A stretch of DNA of 64,000 nt. Source: Prosopocoilus inquinatus. Its lineage: Eukaryota > Arthropoda > Insecta > Coleoptera > Lucanidae. The translations under genes were made by a program, and so were the position numbers. The stretch lies in assembly GCA_036172665.1 (NCBI GenBank), contig CM069871.1, positions 9,238,001 through 9,302,000 on the forward strand. Direction: 5' to 3'. The notes below the pieces were generated by a model. The model saw nothing but the letters and a program-made list of their open reading frames with translations, searched no databases and was not told the DNA's origin. Positions 1 to 11,161 of the stretch are shown piece after piece (positions within the stretch are counted from its first letter, which is position 1; every line of letters starts with the position of its first letter).

Positions 1-179
1 AATATAACATTTTTCGTGAATTTTTACATTTTTTTAAGTGCTATTCAGTTTCTTTCAAAAATTCCATCTAGAAATTCGATGGTCATTTGTTTTTTTTTTT
101 TTTAATATCAAGAAATTCGTCATTCATTTGTTTTTTTGTCAAACTTTTCATTTTTTTTTTTATTAAAAATGTATTTAAT

Positions 180-720
180 TCGAATATTTAATATTAATAT
201 TCTTTTCCGGGAACAAATAACTCTTTACTATCCCCCTCCCTCGAAAAAAATAAATTTTTTAAAGTTTAAAAAACTCCAAAGGAAAATAAATTTAGTTAAA
301 AAAAAACAACCCATCCCAACCAAGGAATTCGCTATTCATTTGTTCTTTGTTTGGGAACAAATAGCACTCTCTTTCCTATCCCCCTCCCTCGAAAAATAAT
401 AAATCTTCTAAAGTCTAAAAAACTCGAAAGGAAAATAAATTTACGTAAAAAAAATACAACCCAACCCAACCGAGAAATTCGTCATTCATTTGCTTTTTTT
501 TTGTCAAATTTTTTACCAAATATCACTTTCTTTCCTATCCCCTTCCCCGAAAGGAATAAATCTTCTAAATTTTAAAAATCTACGAAGAAAAATAAATTTT
601 TTACCAAATATCACTTTCTTTCCTATCCCCTTCCCCGAAAGGAATAAATCTTCTAAATTTTAAAAATCTACAAAGAAAAATAAATTTACTTTTAAATTGC
701 TTAAAAAAAAAAGGTTGTTT
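180..720. repeat. Short tandem repeats with TTTCCTATCCCC motif
   Basis: Diverged copies of one unit follow each other. Each has the core CTTTCCTATCCCC, then a CCTCGAAA or CCCCGAAAGG block, then a run like AATAAATCTTCTAAA. The last two copies, near 515 and 603, are almost identical and 88 bp apart; the earlier ones are about 140 bp apart. The small open frames here are by-products of the repeat. Confidence 0.7.
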
Positions 721-1290
721 TTAATTCGATTTTTGAAACAGGGAAATTCGCTATTCATTTGTATTTTTTTTCAAACTTTTTATTAAACTTCTTAAAAAGC
801 GAAATGCAGAGTTTGTGAAATTCGTCATTCAATTCTTTTATTGACATTTTTTGAAATTTTTTATTCAAAAAATGTAATATTTACATCGACATTTTATTTA
901 CAGTAATCGGTTTTATTTTATTTATTTTGGGGGTGGCCTCCCGCTTATCAAACGTTATGCATATTGAATCTCTGTTTTCTCTCTCCCCCCTCCAAAAAAA
1001 AAATATAAGAATTTTTAAAATAAAAAATTCGCTTGTTAATTTAAAGGATGACTTACATTTGAATTTTTGTTTTTGAACTTTTTAAAAAGAAAGTAGCATT
1101 TTCCTAGCAAATGATCTGCGTATAACCAATTAATTTTTGAAGGGGAAAAATACATTTTCCTTTGATTTTTTTGAATTTCTAGAAGTCAAAAAGTAAATCG
1201 TTTCTAATCGGAATTTATCTAATTTTTTAACTCATTTTTTAAATACTTTTTTTGAAAAAACTACGTTCAGCATTTTTTTAATAGCAATTG

Positions 1291-1410
1291 ACTCTTGTCC
1301 GATGAAAATTGTTTTGAATCTTTAACCGGACAGAATATAAATGGAAAAGTACTCAACATTTCTCTCTGTATTTATATTCTGTCCGGTGAAAGATTAAAAA
1401 CTCTTTTTTT
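1291..1410. repeat. Degenerate foldback hairpin related to the 14.3-kb hairpins
   Basis: Left and right arms pair through ACCGGACAGAATATAAAT and ATTTATATTCTGTCCGGT. The left flank carries CTTGTCCGATGAAAATT, also seen beside the hairpin at 14269. The apex keeps only fragments of the ribozyme-like core of that family, with an AAATGTTGAGTACTTTTCC-like remnant on the minus strand. Confidence 0.65.
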
Positions 1411-1497
1411 TAATTTTTAAGTCATTTCATTTAAATTTTGTTTTTTTTATTTAATTGTGTACTTATGAACAAGTCTAAGAAATGAACCAATTTTCAG

Positions 1498-2714
1498 AAA
1501 ACAACGTCCCTCAGGGGGCGAACCGCTGGCGCAACAAACTATTCATCACCGTCCCCCGCAGGGTTGAAGCAGGTGTACCTTCAACCCTCAACTACGTTTG
1601 GATCAACAGCACCGAACGCCACAACGTCCCCCTAATCCCGTACCCCACTTACGAAGCCAATCGAATGCAAGCAGAACCCACCCCTGACCACTTGGTGTCG
1701 GTCTACAGAATCGCCATCGACCCCTGTGATCGACTCTGGATGGCAGACACAGGCGTCATCAACACCGTTGGTAAAGTTACTGAAGACTTTTGGTGTACCC
1801 GACCATCCCTTATTAAAGCATACCGGGTTTCTTGCAGGAAATAAAACAACGATCCAGCCCCAGAGGATAGTCATCATAGACCTTAACACAGACGAGATCA
1901 TCAAAGTGCACAATTTTAACCCCCGCGATCTCACCGAGCGCACGGTCATTAATTTGGTCACCGTTGACGTCACCCCCGATAAATGCGACGAGGCTTACGC
2001 CTACTTTCCGGATTTGGGGGGTTACGGCATGCTGGTCTATAGCCTGAAGGACGATGAGTCTTGGAGGGTGGAACACAACTTCTTCCACTTGGAGCCCCTG
2101 CGGGGGGAATTCTGCATAGGAGGGCTCCGCTTCCAATGGAACGACGGGGTTTTCAGCTTGGCGCTTTCTGACCTGAAACCAGATGGTTTTAGGGACTTGT
2201 ACTTCCACTCGATGGCCGGTACCAACCTGTACAAGGTGTCCACGAAAGTACTGCGTGATAAACAATTGGCCACCCGGACGTTCCATGGAAGTGATTTCAT
2301 TGTAAGCATTGGGGTGGACCAATCAAATATTTATGTAAATTGTCGAGGTTTATTTTCCTCATTTTTTTTTGTTTGTAGTATTTGGGGGATAGGGGTGAGG
2401 GTTTCCAAACTTCGGCTACCGACTTGCACAAGCCAACGGGGGTGTTGTTCTTGAATCTGGTGAATCAAAACGCGGTGGGGTGTTGGAATACAAGCAAGCC
2501 TCGAAGGAGGGAGAATGTTGGGGTCGTTCATAAGGACGACGCGAGGATGATCTACCCCGCGGATTTAAAAGTGGCGCAGGACGACCTTGTGGTTTTGACG
2601 AACTCGATGCCCATTTTCTTGTATTCCACTTTGGATTACGACCAGGTCAACTTCAGGGTTTGGATGAATAAAGTCGAGGATGCCATCAGGGGTACAGTCT
2701 GCAGTGATGTATAA
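1498..2714 (+). CDS. Yellow/major royal jelly protein family member, 5' incomplete
   Basis: Three exons are read at 1498-1770, 1838-2301 and 2379-2714. The introns are 67 and 77 nt with GT-AG ends (GTAAAG/TTGCAG and GTAAGC/TTGTAG), and phases 1 and 0 join without a break. About 356 residues are visible. The first exon has the family hallmarks NNVPQGANRWRNKLFITVPR and PSTLNYVW, then DPCDRLWMADTG. The middle exon has DLGGYGMLVYSL, and the last has YLGDRGEGFQTSATD followed by VNQNAVGCWN. Yellow proteins are secreted; members act in cuticle pigmentation and related catecholamine chemistry. The signal peptide exon is not visible: the ATG at 1482 lies before the acceptor at 1496-1497 and is probably intronic. 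Which yellow paralogue this is cannot be decided here. Confidence 0.88.
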
Positions 2715-2764
2715 GTCTTTTTTTAATATCAAATTTAACTGTCATATTATTTTTTTATGTTGGT

Positions 2765-2770
2765 AATAAA
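2765..2770 (+). terminator. Poly(A) signal AATAAA of the yellow-family gene
   Basis: AATAAA lies 51 nt after the stop codon and is followed by a T/G-rich stretch, as expected for a cleavage and polyadenylation site. Confidence 0.7.
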
Positions 2771-2819
2771 GTGTTACGGATGTTTTGTTTCATTCTAAAT
2801 AGAAAAAAATCTTATTTAC

Positions 2820-3003
2820 TGTTAACGCATAACGTATTTATGCGTAACTACGATCCATGATTTACGATATAGGTTTAGATAGTATGCCATGTAAGAGTTT
2901 CTATGTATTACACAGTCAGTTGTCTGCTGTCTGATAAAAGTTTTAATTAAAGAAAGTTCTTATACAAGTGTATCGTATTTGGTGTTTACTCGCAAGCCTA
3001 ACA
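2820..3003 (+). repeat. 5' LTR of the Copia element
   Basis: The 184-bp repeat TGTTAACGC...CCTAACA is preceded by the target site TTTAC. It would supply the promoter of the element. Confidence 0.95.
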
Positions 3004-3017
3004 GGTTACGGGCCCAG
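3004..3017 (+). other. Primer binding site, half-tRNA type
   Basis: GGTTACGGGCCCAG directly abuts the 5' LTR. It is complementary, with one mismatch, to the anticodon stem-loop strand of initiator methionine tRNA (CTGGGCCCATAACC). Drosophila copia is known to prime from an internal cut of that tRNA rather than from its 3' end. The mismatch falls opposite the middle anticodon base. Confidence 0.8.
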
Positions 3018-3036
3018 ATCAACCACAGTGCTAAAC

Positions 3037-6000
3037 ATGAATATGAACATTGCAAGAATTGAATGTCTCGGCAAAGATAATTATGACTCCTGGAAACTAC
3101 ATATGGAGGCTCTTCTCATCAAAAATGATGCTTGGCCGTACGTGATAGGCGAAATTGCAAAACCAGAACTTATTGAAGGTGACATCACATCGGTAGAAGC
3201 AAGAAAAGCTTGGGAAAAAGCAGATGCTAAGGCAAAGTCTGATATCATATTAGCCATCAGTGGATCCGAACTAAAGCAAATTAAGGGTTGTCTTACATCG
3301 CGTCAAGTTTGGCTAAAGCTAGAGGGAATTTATCATTCACGTGGACCTGCAAGAAAAGCTACATTACTGAAACAGTTGATGCTCCATCGAATGGAAGAAG
3401 GCAGCGATATTCGTGAACATGTAAATACATTTTTTGACGCAGTTGATAAGTTACAAGATATGCAGGTGGACATACATCCTGATGTTCTGGCGACAATGCT
3501 TTTATACAGTTTGCCGTCAAATTTTGACAACTTTAGATGCGCCATCGAAGCTCGTGATGAATTGCCCTCGCCCGATGTTTTACGTGTAAAAATTATAGAA
3601 GAAAACGACGCACGAAGAAATGAATCTCAAGGTGTAGGTGCCAAAGCGATGTACGTAAATAAAAATAAGAATCGACATGGCAAGAACATGACAGATCAGA
3701 AAAATAGTCAGTCAACGGAGAGCAAGAAGATTTTCAAGTTTCGTTGTTATAAATGTAACGAACCAGGTCACAAAGCTGTGAATTGTCCAAAGAAGGCAAG
3801 TGTTAAACATTCAGCTGTATCATTATGTGCAGATGCTTTGCAAGTGGCAGCAAGAAAATCAGTTCGAACATGGTGTTTGGACAGTGGAGCTACTAGTCAC
3901 TTATGTAGTACATTGGATTCGTTTTGTAAAATAGACAGTTCAAAAAGGGGAAAACTGAATTTGGCGAACGATGCTTCAACGGAAACCACCGCTGAAGGAA
4001 GTGTGAAAATCGTAACTGATTTAAACGGGGAGAATACAGTTGTTATTTTGAAAGAAACTTTGCATGTCCCAGATCTCCGTATGAATTTAATGTCTGTAAG
4101 TAAAATAACAGATAAAAATTTTGACGTTATATTCACAAAGACAGACGCTAAAATTGTGGATAGCAACGGAAATGTCAAATTAATGGCAGACAGAATCGGT
4201 GGTCTGTATTATGTACGTGAATCTGAACAAAGCAATACCAATAAATCGAGTTACGCATTTTCGACAGAAGAAAATTCTTCAAATTTTGAAATTTGGCATC
4301 GTAGACTTGGTCACTTGAATGCAAGAGATCTCGTCGAAGCTAAACGTCGAGGGACCATTACAGGTTTAAATGTAGAATCTAAAATAAAAGATTTTACTTG
4401 CAAAAGCTGTCTGGAAGGAAAAATGACTCGTCAGCCATTTCCGAAGAAATCCAGCAGAGTTTCAAATTTGCTTGATTTGATTCATTCGGATATTTGTGGG
4501 CCAATGAGAGTCGAATCAATTGGTAAAGCGAAGTATTTCATCGAGTTTATTGACGACCGATCGAAATGGTGTGAGGTGCGTTTCTTGAAGTTCAAGAGTG
4601 AAGCACTACAAATGACAAAGCAATTTATTGCAGAAGTCGAAAATCAAAAAGGAATAAGTATCAAATGTTTTCAGTCTGATAATGGTTCAGAATTTACAAG
4701 CAAAGAGTTTAATGATTTCCTAAGGAGTAAAGGCATTACCAGACGACTCACAATACCCTACAATCCTGAACAAAATGGAATTGCAGAGCGACGCAACCGA
4801 ACACTCCTGGATACAGCAAGATGCTTACTGTTGCAAACTGGTTTGCCACAGAAGTTTTGGGCTGAAGCTGTTAACACGGCAAATTATATCCGAAACAGAT
4901 GTCCATCAAGCAGCCTGGGTGGATTGACTCCGTATGAACTCTGGACCGGCAAGGTGCCTGATGTGAGGCATTTCAAGGTATTCGGCTGCAAAATATACAT
5001 TTTGAATCGAGATCCAACTCGAGGCAAATGGGATCAACGTTGTAAAGAAGGTAATTTTATTGGTTATTCTGATGAATGCAAGGGTTTCAGAATTTGGTTA
5101 CCCGGAGAAAATAAAGTCGTCGTTTTACGCGATGTACGTTTTTCTGAAAACAGCATCGAGAAACAAGAACTTCAGAAGAATTCTCAGAAGGAATTTATTG
5201 ATCTGAATTTATTTGAAGAAACATCAATTCCTCCTGCAGAAGTTCAAGAAGGTGAAGAACGAGATGTGGAACCGGAACCGGTACAAGCTGTCGTCAGAGG
5301 ACGAGGTCGTCCTAGAATATTAAGAAATGGACAAAGAGGCCGACCAAGAAAAATTTACAATTGCGTTACTAATGATTCAGAAATTGTTTCAGATAATGCT
5401 GAAATTGCTGAAGTAGAATTAGACGCACTAATCTCTGAAGTACCTATGAAACAGGCTCTTACAAGCCCGGAAGCTGAAGAATGGTACGAAGCTATGACAT
5501 CAGAGATAAAATCGATTTTACGAAATGATACCTGGAAAATTGTCGACCGACCCAAGGAAAAAGCTGTCATCGGGAGTCGTATCATTTTACGAAATAAATA
5601 CAACTCCGATGGATCTCTTCACAGAAGGAAAGCTCGCTTAGTTGCTCAAGGCTTTAGTCAACGGCCTGGAGTACATTTCAACGAGACTTTTGCACCTGTG
5701 GCTCGCTTGGGATCAATACGACTAATGGCATCATTAGCTGCTCGATTTGAAATGAAAATGTATCAATTTGACATTACGACGGCATATTTAAATGGAAATT
5801 TAAAAGAAGAAATTTTGATGAAACCCCCTAAACAATTGTCGCAAATATTAAAGAAAATCATCGACGAAGAAGAAGCTGATGATGAAAATTTAGTAAAAAA
5901 GGCAGAGAAAATGTTACAAGACTTGAAGTTTGGAGACAAGGTGTGCCTACTTAAAAAGTCACTCTATGGTCTTCGTCAAGCCGGACGAAATTGGTATGAG

Positions 6001-7071
6001 AAGTTAGACGGCGTACTGAAGAAGTTCGGAGCAACTCCTACAAATGATTCTTGTGTATATTACATCGGTCAAGGGGAGGATATCACTATGATAGCCGTAT
6101 ATGTTGATGACATTTTAATCAGTTCTCGTGATTTCAGAATTGTCAATAAGCTTCGTGAGGAAATGTCCAGAAATTTCGAAGTTAAGGACCTCGGTGAAGT
6201 TTCTTATTGTCTGAACATCGAGATCAAGGTGAAACAAGGAGAAGTAACCATGAATCAACGAGGCCACATTGACGACATATTAAAGCGTTTTGGAATGCAT
6301 GACTGTAACTCAGTTGGAACACCAATAGATCCATGTGTAAAGTTATCCAGAAATATGAAACACTTGGATGAGGAAGAATCTAAATTACCATATCGAGAAC
6401 TGGTTGGTGCATTAACATACTTAGCTGTTACAACGCGTCCAGACATAAGTTTTGCTGCTAGCTATCTGGGACAGTTTAACAACTGTTTTGGCAGAGAACA
6501 TTGGATTGCGGCTAAACGAGTAATACGATACTTGAAAGGTACGAAGGATTTAGGACTGGTCTATCGTAAGGACTCTAAATCAATTGAAGGTTTCGTGGAT
6601 GCAGACTGGGGTGGTTGTGCTGAGGATAGGCGGTCATACACCGGTTTTATATTTAAATTATCCGGAAGTCCCATATCTTGGGATTCTAGAAAACAGCCAA
6701 CAGTAGCATTATCTACGACCGAAGCTGAGTATATGGGTTTGACCGAATGTACTAAAGAATCAATTTATTTGCGAAGATTTTTAGAACAATTAGGTTTTTC
6801 GAATTTATCAGAAGTAACTGTATTCAACGACAATATGGGAGCGTTAAAATTAGCACAAAATGCAACATATCATTCGCGAAGTAAGCATATCGATATGCGT
6901 CACCATTTTGTGAGAGAAGCTCTGAGTAAGAATCTACTCAAAATTGATCACGTTTCATCAAGTGATATGCCAGCCGACATGTTAACGAAAGGTCTTCCAA
7001 AGACAACACATTTGAAATGTGTTAAGATGTGCGGATTGAATCATGTCGACAGAAATTCAAGAAAATCATAG
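3037..7071 (+). CDS. Copia-type Gag-Pol polyprotein
   Basis: One frame of 1,344 residues. I chose the ATG at 3037, the first in frame after the primer site; the frame is open back to 2968 but without an earlier ATG. A Gag region is followed by a CCHC zinc knuckle CYKCNEPGHKAVNC near residue 237. Then come an aspartic protease site DSGATSH near 282 and a pre-integrase motif WHRRLGHLN near 420. Integrase catalytic residues fit D485, D548 and E584, exactly 35 residues between the last two. Reverse transcriptase has YVDDILIS near 1022, and RNase H has DADWGG near 1188 and STTEAEY. No frameshift or stop interrupts the frame, and all catalytic motifs look intact. Confidence 0.96.
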   Translation: MNMNIARIECLGKDNYDSWKLHMEALLIKNDAWPYVIGEIAKPELIEGDITSVEARKAWEKADAKAKSDIILAISGSELKQIKGCLTSRQVWLKLEGIYHSRGPARKATLLKQLMLHRMEEGSDIREHVNTFFDAVDKLQDMQVDIHPDVLATMLLYSLPSNFDNFRCAIEARDELPSPDVLRVKIIEENDARRNESQGVGAKAMYVNKNKNRHGKNMTDQKNSQSTESKKIFKFRCYKCNEPGHKAVNCPKKASVKHSAVSLCADALQVAARKSVRTWCLDSGATSHLCSTLDSFCKIDSSKRGKLNLANDASTETTAEGSVKIVTDLNGENTVVILKETLHVPDLRMNLMSVSKITDKNFDVIFTKTDAKIVDSNGNVKLMADRIGGLYYVRESEQSNTNKSSYAFSTEENSSNFEIWHRRLGHLNARDLVEAKRRGTITGLNVESKIKDFTCKSCLEGKMTRQPFPKKSSRVSNLLDLIHSDICGPMRVESIGKAKYFIEFIDDRSKWCEVRFLKFKSEALQMTKQFIAEVENQKGISIKCFQSDNGSEFTSKEFNDFLRSKGITRRLTIPYNPEQNGIAERRNRTLLDTARCLLLQTGLPQKFWAEAVNTANYIRNRCPSSSLGGLTPYELWTGKVPDVRHFKVFGCKIYILNRDPTRGKWDQRCKEGNFIGYSDECKGFRIWLPGENKVVVLRDVRFSENSIEKQELQKNSQKEFIDLNLFEETSIPPAEVQEGEERDVEPEPVQAVVRGRGRPRILRNGQRGRPRKIYNCVTNDSEIVSDNAEIAEVELDALISEVPMKQALTSPEAEEWYEAMTSEIKSILRNDTWKIVDRPKEKAVIGSRIILRNKYNSDGSLHRRKARLVAQGFSQRPGVHFNETFAPVARLGSIRLMASLAARFEMKMYQFDITTAYLNGNLKEEILMKPPKQLSQILKKIIDEEEADDENLVKKAEKMLQDLKFGDKVCLLKKSLYGLRQAGRNWYEKLDGVLKKFGATPTNDSCVYYIGQGEDITMIAVYVDDILISSRDFRIVNKLREEMSRNFEVKDLGEVSYCLNIEIKVKQGEVTMNQRGHIDDILKRFGMHDCNSVGTPIDPCVKLSRNMKHLDEEESKLPYRELVGALTYLAVTTRPDISFAASYLGQFNNCFGREHWIAAKRVIRYLKGTKDLGLVYRKDSKSIEGFVDADWGGCAEDRRSYTGFIFKLSGSPISWDSRKQPTVALSTTEAEYMGLTECTKESIYLRRFLEQLGFSNLSEVTVFNDNMGALKLAQNATYHSRSKHIDMRHHFVREALSKNLLKIDHVSSSDMPADMLTKGLPKTTHLKCVKMCGLNHVDRNSRKS

Positions 7072-7076
7072 ATCGC

Positions 7077-7083
7077 GGGGAGG
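7077..7083 (+). other. Polypurine tract of the Copia element
   Basis: GGGGAGG lies immediately before the 3' LTR, where the plus-strand primer is expected. Confidence 0.75.
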
Positions 7084-7267
7084 TGTTAACGCATAACGTA
7101 TTTATGCGTAACTACGATCCATGATTTACGATATAGGTTTAGATAGTATGCCATGTAAGAGTTTCTATGTATTACACAGTCAGTTGTCTGCTGTCTGATA
7201 AAAGTTTTAATTAAAGAAAGTTCTTATACAAGTGTATCGTATTTGGTGTTTACTCGCAATCCTAACA
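7084..7267 (+). repeat. 3' LTR of the Copia element
   Basis: It is identical to the 5' LTR except for T at 7260 and is followed by the target duplication TTTAC. Confidence 0.95.
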
Positions 7268-7272
7268 TTTAC

Positions 7273-8156
7273 TATTTCTATTTCGCTTGGTAAGCTTCGT
7301 TAAGCAACAAGACGTGGGCCCAGGAAAGTATTCCTCCATCCGATCAGTGGCGTACAAGGTTGTCATTGAATTGACCTCGAAAAGCTCATTGGATTGAGTG
7401 CCCACCAATTAAAATCGTCAGCGAAAACGGTTGTGCAAAAATCCAGATACTTATCGTTATTATTTTTATGCATTTCAATACACTTTATTTAATTAAAATA
7501 CTTTACCAAATTAGAAATCAAGTCGAAGTATGATTAATCTAAATTAGAAATCAGGTCGAAGTATGATTAATCTAAATTAGAAATCATGCCGAATTGACAT
7601 GAAAACAAAAAAATTAAAAACGCGCAGCTTATGCAACAAAAAAAATTAGTCAGCATTAGTCATACTGAGGTGTTATGTTAAAAGCAAGAACAAGCTTGCA
7701 TTGCAGTGTTTGCAGAACGTGAATCAACGATGACTTATTAGAAAGCTCCATGCATTGCGTAATGCAGCTCCCGATGCAAGCTAATTCTACGAATTCCAGC
7801 GTAGTTTCAGCTAAGCCCCATCAGTCGTAGATTTTGTAATAAATAGGGCGAGAGAGAAAGTTCCAGGGCAGTTCCGAATATCATGTGGTTCGGGTGTGAC
7901 ACGCGTCTTCTTAAAACTTCCTCGTCCTAAAGTTTAAAATTCAAAATTTATTCCGTCATTCAAATTTCCTGGTTTAATTTAAATAAAGTGTACCTGAGTG
8001 AATTTGAATAAAATATTATCGTTAATAAAGTTTTTTAGAAATAAATTGGTTCATGCAGATCTTCTGTTTCATATTATGGTTTCAACTTTATGGTAATTAT
8101 TTTTCTATTAATTTATTAATCTAATTAAATTCACATATTTTTTGGTTTGTATTTTC
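7273..8156. other. Intergenic stretch without recognisable gene
   Basis: This is the right flank of the Copia target site. It has short direct repeats (AAATTAGAAATCA with GTCGAAGTATGATTAATCT, near 7510-7575) but no open frame with codon-like composition. Confidence 0.5.
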
Positions 8157-10330
8157 AACGGACAAGAATCAACTTCATTTTTGAAAGAAGTTTACTTTCA
8201 GAATCTGGCGGTGCATTAATTGGTAAGTGTTGTTCAACATTTCATATTCAAATAATTGAAATGAAACACGAGATATTTCGAAATCGGTAGTCTTTGATTG
8301 ATTGAAATAATTTAATTAAAATAATTTTTAGGTTACAAAACAATATTTTCATTTTATTTAATTTTTATTATAATCAGTTAATCGACTTTTTATTTTTTAT
8401 TTTTTCTTTTAAATGGTTTCATTTGTTTCGTTTTTATTTGTTAATTATCAGTTGAATTGATCATCTTGTTTTTCTTAAATTTTTCTTTGGTTTGATTTTG
8501 TTTGACATATTTTTTATTTTTTAATTGTCAATTGATCGCCTTTTTTCTTTTTGTCTTTACCTTTACTCGGTTCGAGTTTATTTTATTTTATTTCACATTT
8601 TTATATCGTCGTCTGATCGCCATCTTTTAAAACGCTAGAAATGTTGCGAATTAATTTAATTAAAATTGCTTTTAGGTCGCGGAACAAAATCGTCATTGTA
8701 ATTGTGTTTTATTCGATGTGATTTTATTTTTCAATTATCAGTTGATCGTCTTTTGTTTTTGTGTTTTTTCTTTAATTTTTCGTTTGCTCGACGTGACTTT
8801 ATTTTACACTTTAATCATGTCTATTGATGTCTATTTTTGTTTTCTGTTTTATTCGAATTACCTTTTTTTTCGATTTTTTTTTAATTATTACTTATTGATC
8901 GTCTTTTTTTTTGAGTTTGGTTTATAACAAAATTCCAAATTGATGTTTAGTCAATTTGGCATATTGTTAGTTTTCTTGTTTGTTTTATTTTTGGTCTTAA
9001 ATTTATCGACTTTTATTTATTTATTCCTCACCTGACTTCATTTTATTTATTCATTTTTGTTCTATTTTTCTTTTAATCGATTTCATTTGTTTTGTTTTTA
9101 TTTTGTAATTACCTATCGTTTGATCATTTTGTTTTCATTTATTCTTTGGTTTGATTTTATTTAACGTGATCATTTATTTTTTAATTGTCACTTGATTGTC
9201 TTTTATTTTTTGTTTGTTTGTTTATTTCCTCGTTTAAGTTACAAAACAGTATTTTCATTTTATTTAATTTTTAATGTAATCAGTTGATCGACTTTTTATT
9301 TTTTTCTTTTAATCGATTTCATTTGTTTTCTTTTTATTTTTTATCAATTGAATTGATCATTTTGTTCTATTTGTAATTTTTCCTTGATTTGATTTTATTT
9401 GACATATTTTTTTTTAATTGCCAATTGATCGCCCTTTGTTTTTGTTTGTCTTTTTTTTTGTCTGTACCTTTACTCGGTTCCAGTTTATTTTATTTTACAT
9501 TTTTAAATCGTCGACTGATCGCCATCTTTTAAAACGCGAAACATTCCGAATTAATTTAATTAAAATGGCTTTTAGGTCACGAAACAAAATTGTCATTATA
9601 ATTGTGTTTTATTCGACGTGATTTTATTTTTTAATTATCAATTGATCGTCTTTTGTTTTTGTGTTTCTTTTTTATTTTTCGTTTGCTCGATGTGACTTTA
9701 TTTTACACTTTAATCCCCTAATCCCCTCGATCTGTGGCCATTTTTGTTTTCTGTTTTATTCGAGTTACCTTTTTTTCGTTTTTTTTTTAATTATTACTTA
9801 TTGATCGTCTTTTTTCTGAGTTTGGTTGATAACAAAATTTTGCAATTTTTAAATCAATTTGACATACTGTTAGTTTTTTGTTTGTTTTATTTTTGGTCCT
9901 AAACTTATCAACTTTTATTTATTTATTTCTCACCTGACTTCATTTTATTTAATTTTTGTTTTTTTTTTTCTTTAACCGTCGACTGATCGCCATCTTTTAA
10001 AATGCGAAATGTTTCGAATTAATTTAATTAAAATAGGTTTTAGGTCACGAAACAAAATCGTCATTGTGAATTGTGTTTTATTCGACACGATTTTATTTCT
10101 TAATTGTCAATTGATCGTCTTTTATTTTTGTGTTTTTTTTTTATTTTTCGTTTACTCGATGTGACTTTATTTTACACTTTAGTCATGTCGATTGATGTCT
10201 ATTTTTGTTTTCTCTTTTATTCGATTTTCCTTGTATTTTTTGTTTTTTTAATTATTACTTATTGATCGTCCTTTTTCGAGTTTGGTTTATGACAAAACTC
10301 GTCAATTTTTAAATCTGGCATGTTGTTAGT
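8157..10330 (+). repeat. AT-rich interspersed repeat block, copy 1
   Basis: The block begins with GGACAAGAATCAACTTCATT and contains repeated modules such as TTGATCGTCTTTTGTTTTTG, GATCGCCATCTTTTAAAACG and TAGGTTACAAAACA. Modules recur two or three times inside the block at about 0.9-1 kb. The same start and modules recur at 14692-18060. No coding capacity is seen. It may be the body of a long degenerate element or a higher-order satellite. Confidence 0.75.
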
Positions 10331-11100
10331 GTTTTTCTATGCTAATTATTTTTTAATAAATTTATTAATTAAAATAAATTCACATATTTTTTGGTTTGTA
10401 TTTTCTTAGTTATTGTACGAACATATTCGGCAAATACCAAAAATATAAGTAGACGCCATTCGAGCAATTCATGGAAGAAAAAGATTTGGAAATCGATTTC
10501 TGGCTTTCCATGCTAAAACCTGGGCGCTATTAACAAAGAAATCGAAAATCAACATTGTACGGATTGTCAAAAGAACTGGGGGTAAAAAGGAGTTTTTTTT
10601 CTTCTTCTTCTTCTTCTTCTTATTCAAAATATTGGCTTTTGGTTAATACCATTCCAGCCAGTTGCACAACCACTTATTACATTTAATATATAGAAGCAAG
10701 ATCAATAATTTAATTTAATTATTTTAATTATCATATATAAAAAGGGGTTGAAAAGTGGGTTCCAACCCCCGTCTGCACGTTTTACAGTTGCGTCTTGACT
10801 TCAAAGTCGTAAGCTACGTCGCAGGTTAAAAATCGTCTGCCAAATCCGTGGCATAATGTCGTGGACCAAATATTGAGTTATTTACCGACAAAGACACCGC
10901 CTTGCAGGTGGCCCAACACTAAATCTGCCGTTTGTAGACGCTGGTGGGGGATGACTGACGTCAGGTTACTGGAATGTGGCGACAACGATTAACAGGCCAT
11001 TTCACTCTGGTTTGCGGTTAGCATGTTCATCAAATTTAAAAAAAAGAAATCTTGTTCTGTGTCTAACCGTTTCTGCAGATTTTGAAGAACAAAAAATAAA
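10331..11100. other. Intergenic stretch with a TTC microsatellite
   Basis: No gene was recognised. A pure CTT/TTC run lies near 10600-10620. A short hairpin formed by GGTTG and CAACC arms lies near 10746-10770. Confidence 0.5.
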
Positions 11101-11123
11101 GCAAAAAAAATCGAAGGGATACG

Positions 11124-11129
11124 TTTATT
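11124..11129 (-). terminator. Poly(A) signal of the TIL inhibitor gene
   Basis: Minus-strand AATAAA lies 32 nt past the stop codon of the TIL gene. Confidence 0.65.
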
Positions 11130-11161
11130 TCGTTTTGATTCTAATTATAAATGTGTTGCGT

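Larger units (their letters stand above)
1..1497. other. Non-coding stretch upstream of the first visible yellow exon
   Basis: This AT-rich stretch ends in a polypyrimidine tract and an AG acceptor at 1496-1497, so its right part is probably an intron of the yellow-family gene. No credible coding exon is visible. It contains a tandem array and a foldback remnant, both listed separately. Confidence 0.6.
2820..7267 (+). mobile_element. Copia-type (Ty1/copia) LTR retrotransposon, structurally intact
   Basis: A 4,448-bp element has two 184-bp LTRs (2820-3003 and 7084-7267). They begin TGTTA, end TAACA, and differ at one base (G at 2996, T at 7260). The element is flanked by a perfect 5-bp target duplication TTTAC (2815-2819 and 7268-7272). 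Between the LTRs lie a primer binding site, one uninterrupted gag-pol frame and a purine tract directly before the 3' LTR. Near-identical LTRs and the open frame indicate a young, possibly active insertion. Domain order, with integrase before reverse transcriptase, places it in the copia group. Confidence 0.96.

Noticed and set aside
1482..1484. ATG at 1482 as the start of the yellow-family protein
   Set aside because: It lies directly before a pyrimidine-rich AG acceptor at 1496-1497, and the family needs a signal peptide before this point.
2968..3036. Start of gag-pol at 2968
   Set aside because: The codon is GTG and lies inside the 5' LTR. The first in-frame ATG after the primer site is 3037.
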